From: Anaerolineae bacterium
Lineage (GTDB): Bacteria > Chloroflexota > Anaerolineae > JAADDB01
Direction of reading: 5' to 3'
NCBI GenBank assembly: GCA_015486895.1
Contig: WFQT01000119.1
Location: 1 to 8,518 of the forward strand
DNA: 8,518 nucleotides
Within the stretch, counting starts at the first letter, position 1. Each line of letters begins with the position of its first letter. This document shows, piece after piece, positions 5,023-8,518 of the stretch. Position numbers and translations under genes: made by a program. Below the pieces are notes generated by a model that saw nothing but the letters and a program-made list of their open reading frames with translations, searched no databases and was not told where the DNA came from.

Positions 5023-6243
5023 ATGCAAAAACTCAAGCTATGGGGATTCCTTTTCCTGATAAGCATCATCTTGGCCGGCTGTTCTCTCGGGCCAGTGGTC
5101 ATTTCCTGGCAAGAGAAGGCAATTACCAGTCAGGGTGCAATCACGGCCACAGCCGCACCCACGCTGGCCACGCCAACGTCATTGGCGCCCAAACCCACGC
5201 CGGCGGCAAGTCATTCTGCCTCGCCAACCCCGCTACCAAGCAGACTTTCACCGGAAGAAGCACGTATCATTACCATTTACCAGCGGGTGAGCCCAGCGGT
5301 GGTCAATGTGACCAGCCACATCATCCAGGAAAGCTTCTTCTTTGGCCCCATCCCAGCAGAAGGAAGCGGATCTGGCTTTCTCTTCGACAACCAAGGACAC
5401 ATCGTCACTAATAATCATGTTGTGGCCAATGCCCAATCGGTAGAAGTGTCTTTTTCCAACAACATAATAGAGCCGGCCAAAGTAGTAGGCGTAGACCCGG
5501 AAAGCGATCTGGCTGTGTTGAAGGTAGAAAAGATCCCACCGGGCGTGCAGCCAATACCGTTAGGAGACTCACGCCACCTGCTGGTAGGGCAAACCGTGCT
5601 GGCCATCGGCAACCCTTTTGGCCGCTTCGGACGCACGCTGACTACAGGGGTTATCTCATCATTAAATCGCACCATTGAGGTGGAAGGCCATCGTCTGCGC
5701 CAAGCAATTCAGACAGATGCAGCCATTAACCGGGGCAACTCCGGTGGCCCACTCTTAGACAGCAGCGGCCGACTGGTAGGTGTAGACTCTGCCATCTTCA
5801 GCCCTTCCGGCACCTCCGCCGGGATTGGCTTTGCTATTCCTGTGCAAACGGTAGGACGAGTGGTCCCCAAGCTCATTGCCCAGGGTTACTACCCCCATCC
5901 CTGGTTCGGCGCCATCGGCTACGACCTGACCCCCTCTCTGGCCCAAACATTGCACTTGCCAGTGGATCACGGCCTGCTGGTGGCCCAGCTATACCACGGC
6001 AGTCCTGCGGACAAAGCAGGCCTGCGCGGCGCCCAGAAGGAGGTCATCGTTGGCAATCACCGCCTTCTTATCGGCGGCGACGTCATTTTAGCCATAGACG
6101 GACAAACCATAGATAGCTGGACAGCATTAGAAGATTACTTAGAGCTTCACAAGAAGCCTGGAGACACAATCACACTAACGATCTTGCGCAACGGCAAAAA
6201 ACGAACCATCAAGGTGTCGCTGGAGGAAAAACCGCGAACATGA
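5023..6243 (+). CDS. HtrA/DegP-type serine protease, predicted lipoprotein
   Basis: This is a 406-residue paralogue of the preceding protease. The N-terminus is a lipoprotein signal with lipobox LAGC and lipidated Cys20, so it should be tethered to the outer face of a membrane. A Thr/Ala/Pro-rich spacer (about 38-74) follows. The triad is His132 (TNNHVV), Asp162 (ESDLAV) and Ser240 in INRGNSGGP, where Arg replaces the usual Pro before Gly. Unlike its neighbour it has a moderate LA loop (about 99-115). One PDZ domain (about 292-402) carries an insertion at 335-350 before the GGD turn. The ATG at 5023 is chosen because AGAGGG (5011-5016) precedes it and the signal peptide begins there. A GTG at 4948 would add 25 residues in front of the signal and is rejected. 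The gene probably arose by tandem duplication. Confidence 0.95.
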   Translation: MQKLKLWGFLFLISIILAGCSLGPVVISWQEKAITSQGAITATAAPTLATPTSLAPKPTPAASHSASPTPLPSRLSPEEARIITIYQRVSPAVVNVTSHIIQESFFFGPIPAEGSGSGFLFDNQGHIVTNNHVVANAQSVEVSFSNNIIEPAKVVGVDPESDLAVLKVEKIPPGVQPIPLGDSRHLLVGQTVLAIGNPFGRFGRTLTTGVISSLNRTIEVEGHRLRQAIQTDAAINRGNSGGPLLDSSGRLVGVDSAIFSPSGTSAGIGFAIPVQTVGRVVPKLIAQGYYPHPWFGAIGYDLTPSLAQTLHLPVDHGLLVAQLYHGSPADKAGLRGAQKEVIVGNHRLLIGGDVILAIDGQTIDSWTALEDYLELHKKPGDTITLTILRNGKKRTIKVSLEEKPRT

Positions 6244-6245
6244 CA

Positions 6246-6274
6246 TTGCCACATTCAATAGCTTGTAGTAAAAT
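6246..6274 (+). promoter_or_regulatory. Likely sigma-70 promoter of the PIN-TRAM gene
   Basis: TTGCCA (6246-6251) and TAAAAT (6269-6274) are separated by exactly 17 bases, immediately after the second htrA stop. Transcription would begin near 6281, giving a leader of about 105 bases. This is the best consensus match in the window. Confidence 0.55.
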
Positions 6275-6387
6275 TAAAAGGTAGTCTTATCCCAAGGAAA
6301 TGATTCAAACACTTGGAGAGGGAGAGACAATGTAAAAGTACTTTGGCCTGTACCGAAAAATCAAAAACTAATAGAAAGGATATTTTT

Positions 6388-7434
6388 ATGAAGTCTGACC
6401 GTATCGCTCGCTGGATTGGACTTATTCTTTTCGCTATTATTGGCTGGGAAACGATAACTCTTATTCCTGATATGCCAAGCGAGTGGTGGAGTATTCAGTT
6501 CTTGCGCTTTGGTATACCGGCTACCATTATTGGAGCAATCGTTGGTTACTTGATCACGCCATCTATTACCACAAGGCCGTTAGCCGCGTTAAGTCACCTT
6601 ATTCACGAGTTACCATTGGAGCAGTTAATTTCAGCAACGATAGGGCTCTTTTTGGGCTTATTGCTGGGCGCTTTGTTGGCCGTGCCGCTGTCTCTTTTGC
6701 CAGCACCTTTTGGGCCAATTCTACCCATCATCGGCTCCTTGATCTTTGCCTATCTGGGTGCTGCGTCATTAGTGCTCCGGCGTGAAGATCTGCTAAACAT
6801 CTGGCATGGTCGGGGGAAAATAAAGAGCGCTGAAGGAAAACCATCTATACTTCTTGATACCAGTGTCCTCATTGACGGCCGCATTGTGGACATCAGCCGC
6901 ACAGGCTTTCTGCGAGGCAAGCTGTTGGTGCCACACTTCGTACTAAACGAGTTGCAGTATGTTGCCGACTCAGTGGACACTCTGCGGCGTAACCGCGGGA
7001 GACGCGGGTTAGAAGTCCTGCAAGAGCTCAAGAAAGGAATTTCGGCCAACTGTAAAGTGGAAATCATCCAGGATGATGTGCCGGAAGTAGCCCAAGTAGA
7101 CGACAAGCTAGTTCAATTAGCACGTAAATTAGGCTGTCCCATCATGACCAACGACTATAACCTCAATAAGGTCGCTGCCGTCCAGGGAATTGACGTCTTG
7201 AATATCAATGATCTGGCCAATGCCGTAAAGACAGTGCTTTTGCCGGGTGAAACCTTTACAGTGAAAGTCATTCAGGCGGGCAAGGAAGCAAACCAGGGCA
7301 TCGGTTATTTAGATGATGGAACCATGATCGTGATAGAGAACGGCTTGCGGTATTTAGGGAAACAGCGCCTGGTGATGGTGACAAAAGTGTTGCAAACTAG
7401 TGCTGGACGGATGATTTTCGCCCAGCCGCGGTAG
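6388..7434 (+). CDS. Membrane PIN-TRAM domain protein, YacL type
   Basis: This 348-residue protein has four predicted membrane segments (about 8-27, 41-60, 82-105, 109-131), then a cytoplasmic PIN nuclease-like domain (about 152-272) and a C-terminal TRAM RNA-binding domain (about 283-344). Acidic PIN residues are visible at Asp157 (LLDTSVLIDGR), Glu188 (NELQ), Asp238/239 and Asp256 (TNDYNL). They fit a metal-dependent ribonuclease, though activity and substrate are not established for this family as far as I know. The ATG at 6388 has AGAAAGGA (6373-6380) upstream and leads straight into the first membrane helix. The in-frame TTG at 6313 would add a polar, Cys- and Lys-containing leader and is less likely. 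In Bacillus, yacL lies in the same gene cluster as cysS, as it does here with cysS next. Confidence 0.93.
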   Translation: MKSDRIARWIGLILFAIIGWETITLIPDMPSEWWSIQFLRFGIPATIIGAIVGYLITPSITTRPLAALSHLIHELPLEQLISATIGLFLGLLLGALLAVPLSLLPAPFGPILPIIGSLIFAYLGAASLVLRREDLLNIWHGRGKIKSAEGKPSILLDTSVLIDGRIVDISRTGFLRGKLLVPHFVLNELQYVADSVDTLRRNRGRRGLEVLQELKKGISANCKVEIIQDDVPEVAQVDDKLVQLARKLGCPIMTNDYNLNKVAAVQGIDVLNINDLANAVKTVLLPGETFTVKVIQAGKEANQGIGYLDDGTMIVIENGLRYLGKQRLVMVTKVLQTSAGRMIFAQPR

Positions 7435-7460
7435 TCAACGGTATTTGTAACTCACCAACA

Positions 7461-7620
7461 AAGTTTACTGGAGTCTAGCGAAAATGACATTTTAGGCTTG
7501 ATCTGACTATCTTTACCACTGATTGCACTGATTAACACAGATCCCCCCTTGCTTTTCAACCCAACTCTGTGTTTTTCTGTGGCTAAAATGAAAACGATAG
7601 AGCCCAGTAGCCAAAAATAG
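7461..7620 (-). repeat. Dispersed intergenic repeat, copy B (inverted)
   Basis: Read on the - strand, this copy follows copy A: CGTTTT, GCCACAGAAAAACA, TTGGGTTGAAA, a 34-base stretch differing at four positions (C/T, C/A, T/A, A/G), AGCCTAAAA and ACTCCAGTA. It lacks 10 bases found in copy A and does not keep copy A's GGCTCG hairpin. On the + strand its core appears as CCACTGATTGCACTGATTAA followed by CACAGAT, again with a 10-base rhythm. It fills most of the gap between the PIN-TRAM gene and cysS. Confidence 0.85.
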
Positions 7621-7752
7621 CCCTTGCTTTAGCTGCACCCGTGATGCGATGGGTTTTACCGAGAAGCCTATTTTTAGAGAAGGGGTTCATCGGGGGCGGG
7701 GGGATGAGGTACTATTTTCAGCGGTCATATTTTCAGAGCAGGATACGAGGAA
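7621..7752. other. Leader region of cysS
   Basis: No gene or clear promoter is visible. CTATTTTT (7668-7675) is the complement of AAAAATAG (7613-7620), a long-range 8-bp inverted repeat. A G-rich run lies at 7691-7703. TATTTTCAG occurs twice, at 7713-7721 and 7728-7736, 15 bases apart. No T-box motif (the TGGNACCGCG antiterminator core) is present, although T-boxes often precede cysS in Firmicutes. Confidence 0.45.
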
Positions 7753-8518
7753 ATGGCACTACAAGTCTATAACACGCTAACAAGGCGTAAAGAGCCGTTT
7801 ACGACGATTGTACCCGGCGTCGTGCACATGTACGTCTGCGGGCCCACTGTTTACGACAAAGCCCACGTAGGCCACGCCATGTCGGCGCTCGTGTTTGACA
7901 TGGTGCGGCGCTACCTGACTTTCAAAGGGTACCGGGTAATCCACGCCATGAATTTCACCGACGTGGATGATAAAATCATCAATCGCTCACACGAGCTAGG
8001 AGAAGACCCATTTCAGATAGCGGAACGTTACATCAATGAGTTCTTGCAGTTAACACAAGCGTTGGGTATCTTGCCAGCCACCTATTATCCTCGCGTCTCC
8101 GAGGTAATCCCACAGATCATCGCCATGGTCAAAGGACTACAGGAGAAAGGATATGCTTACGAGGTAGATGGCAGCGTTTACTTCCGCGTACGTCGCTTCG
8201 CCGAGTATGGCAAGCTCTCCGGGCGTAAGTTGGAGGAAGCAATAAGTGGCACGCGGGTGCAAAGCGAAGAGGGTAAGGAAGACAGCAACGATTTTGCCCT
8301 GTGGAAAGCAGCCAAGCCGGGAGAGCCACATTGGCTTAGTCCTTGGGGCAACGGCCGTCCTGGTTGGCATATCGAGTGCTCGGCTATGTGCCATTATTAC
8401 TTAGGCGAGCAAATTGACATCCACGGTGGTGGCAACGATCTGATCTTTCCGCACCACGAGAACGAAATTGCCCAAACGGAAAGCTTTACCGGCAAGCCAT
8501 TCGCTTGCTATTGGATGC
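7753..8518 (+). CDS. cysS: Cysteinyl-tRNA synthetase, 5' part, cut by window end
   Basis: This is the first 255 codons of the class I enzyme that charges tRNA-Cys with cysteine in the cytoplasm. The reading frame is open to the window edge. The ATP-binding HIGH-type motif is HVGH at residues 38-41, within CGPTVYDKAHVGHAM. The zinc site that selects cysteine is complete: Cys29, Cys209 (WHIECSAM), His234 and Glu238 (PHHENE), in register with the E. coli enzyme. Other family landmarks are MNFTDVDDKI (66-75) and the segment from SNDFALWK onward. The KMSKS loop and the anticodon-binding domain lie beyond the window. The ATG at 7753 starts at the usual family position; the ribosome binding site is weak (AGGA at 7740-7743 or CGAGGA directly before it). 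Confidence 0.97.
   Translation, partial: MALQVYNTLTRRKEPFTTIVPGVVHMYVCGPTVYDKAHVGHAMSALVFDMVRRYLTFKGYRVIHAMNFTDVDDKIINRSHELGEDPFQIAERYINEFLQLTQALGILPATYYPRVSEVIPQIIAMVKGLQEKGYAYEVDGSVYFRVRRFAEYGKLSGRKLEEAISGTRVQSEEGKEDSNDFALWKAAKPGEPHWLSPWGNGRPGWHIECSAMCHYYLGEQIDIHGGGNDLIFPHHENEIAQTESFTGKPFACYWM

Noticed and set aside
6313..6387. TTG start adding 25 residues to the PIN-TRAM protein
   Set aside because: The ATG at 6388 has a better-spaced ribosome binding site and begins directly at the first membrane helix.
7435..7752. T-box riboswitch upstream of cysS
   Set aside because: No antiterminator core, specifier stem or terminator pair could be found.
7704..7772. 22-codon ORF overlapping the cysS start as a leader peptide
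   Set aside because: The G-run before it is too close for a normal binding site, and the peptide has no Cys codons that would suggest attenuation.

Overview
The window reads as a stretch of bacterial chromosome, most likely from a Chloroflexota (Anaerolineae-like) lineage. This placement is an inference. It rests on the cysteinyl-tRNA synthetase signature (HVGH followed by AMSALVFD), the paired HtrA proteases with Pro/Thr-rich spacers and an enlarged PDZ loop, the YugP-type membrane metallopeptidase, and intergenic DNA rich in short palindromic repeats. All six supported genes are on the + strand, and base composition looks even across them. There is no phage, plasmid, transposase, CRISPR or RNA gene signal.

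Layout: 1-364 is a gene-free leader with several small hairpins, a possible promoter and a perfect 30-bp palindrome directly before the dnaK ribosome binding site. dnaK (365-2275) stands alone and ends in a strong terminator (2326-2363). The gap to the next gene holds copy A of a roughly 160-bp dispersed repeat. A membrane zinc metallopeptidase (2705-3376) follows. After it comes a compact block of two palindromic elements (3416-3528), bounded by a 7-bp direct repeat that doubles as two ribosome binding sites. Two paralogous HtrA/DegP-type serine proteases come next: one with a transmembrane anchor (3557-4768) and one predicted lipoprotein (5023-6243). They are separated by a hairpin, a second stem-loop and a possible promoter. 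A membrane PIN-TRAM protein of the YacL type (6388-7434) follows, then the inverted copy B of the dispersed repeat, and finally the 5' part of cysS (7753 to the window end).

Functionally, the first four genes concern protein quality control: a cytoplasmic Hsp70, a membrane metallopeptidase and two envelope serine proteases. The last two (PIN-TRAM, cysS) belong to a housekeeping neighbourhood that is also seen near each other in Firmicutes. No clearly new multi-gene system is visible. The observations most worth following are non-coding: the inverted dispersed repeat pair flanking the protease/PIN segment, the dnaK leader palindrome that matches no heat-shock operator I know, and the palindromic insertion-like block ahead of the first htrA.
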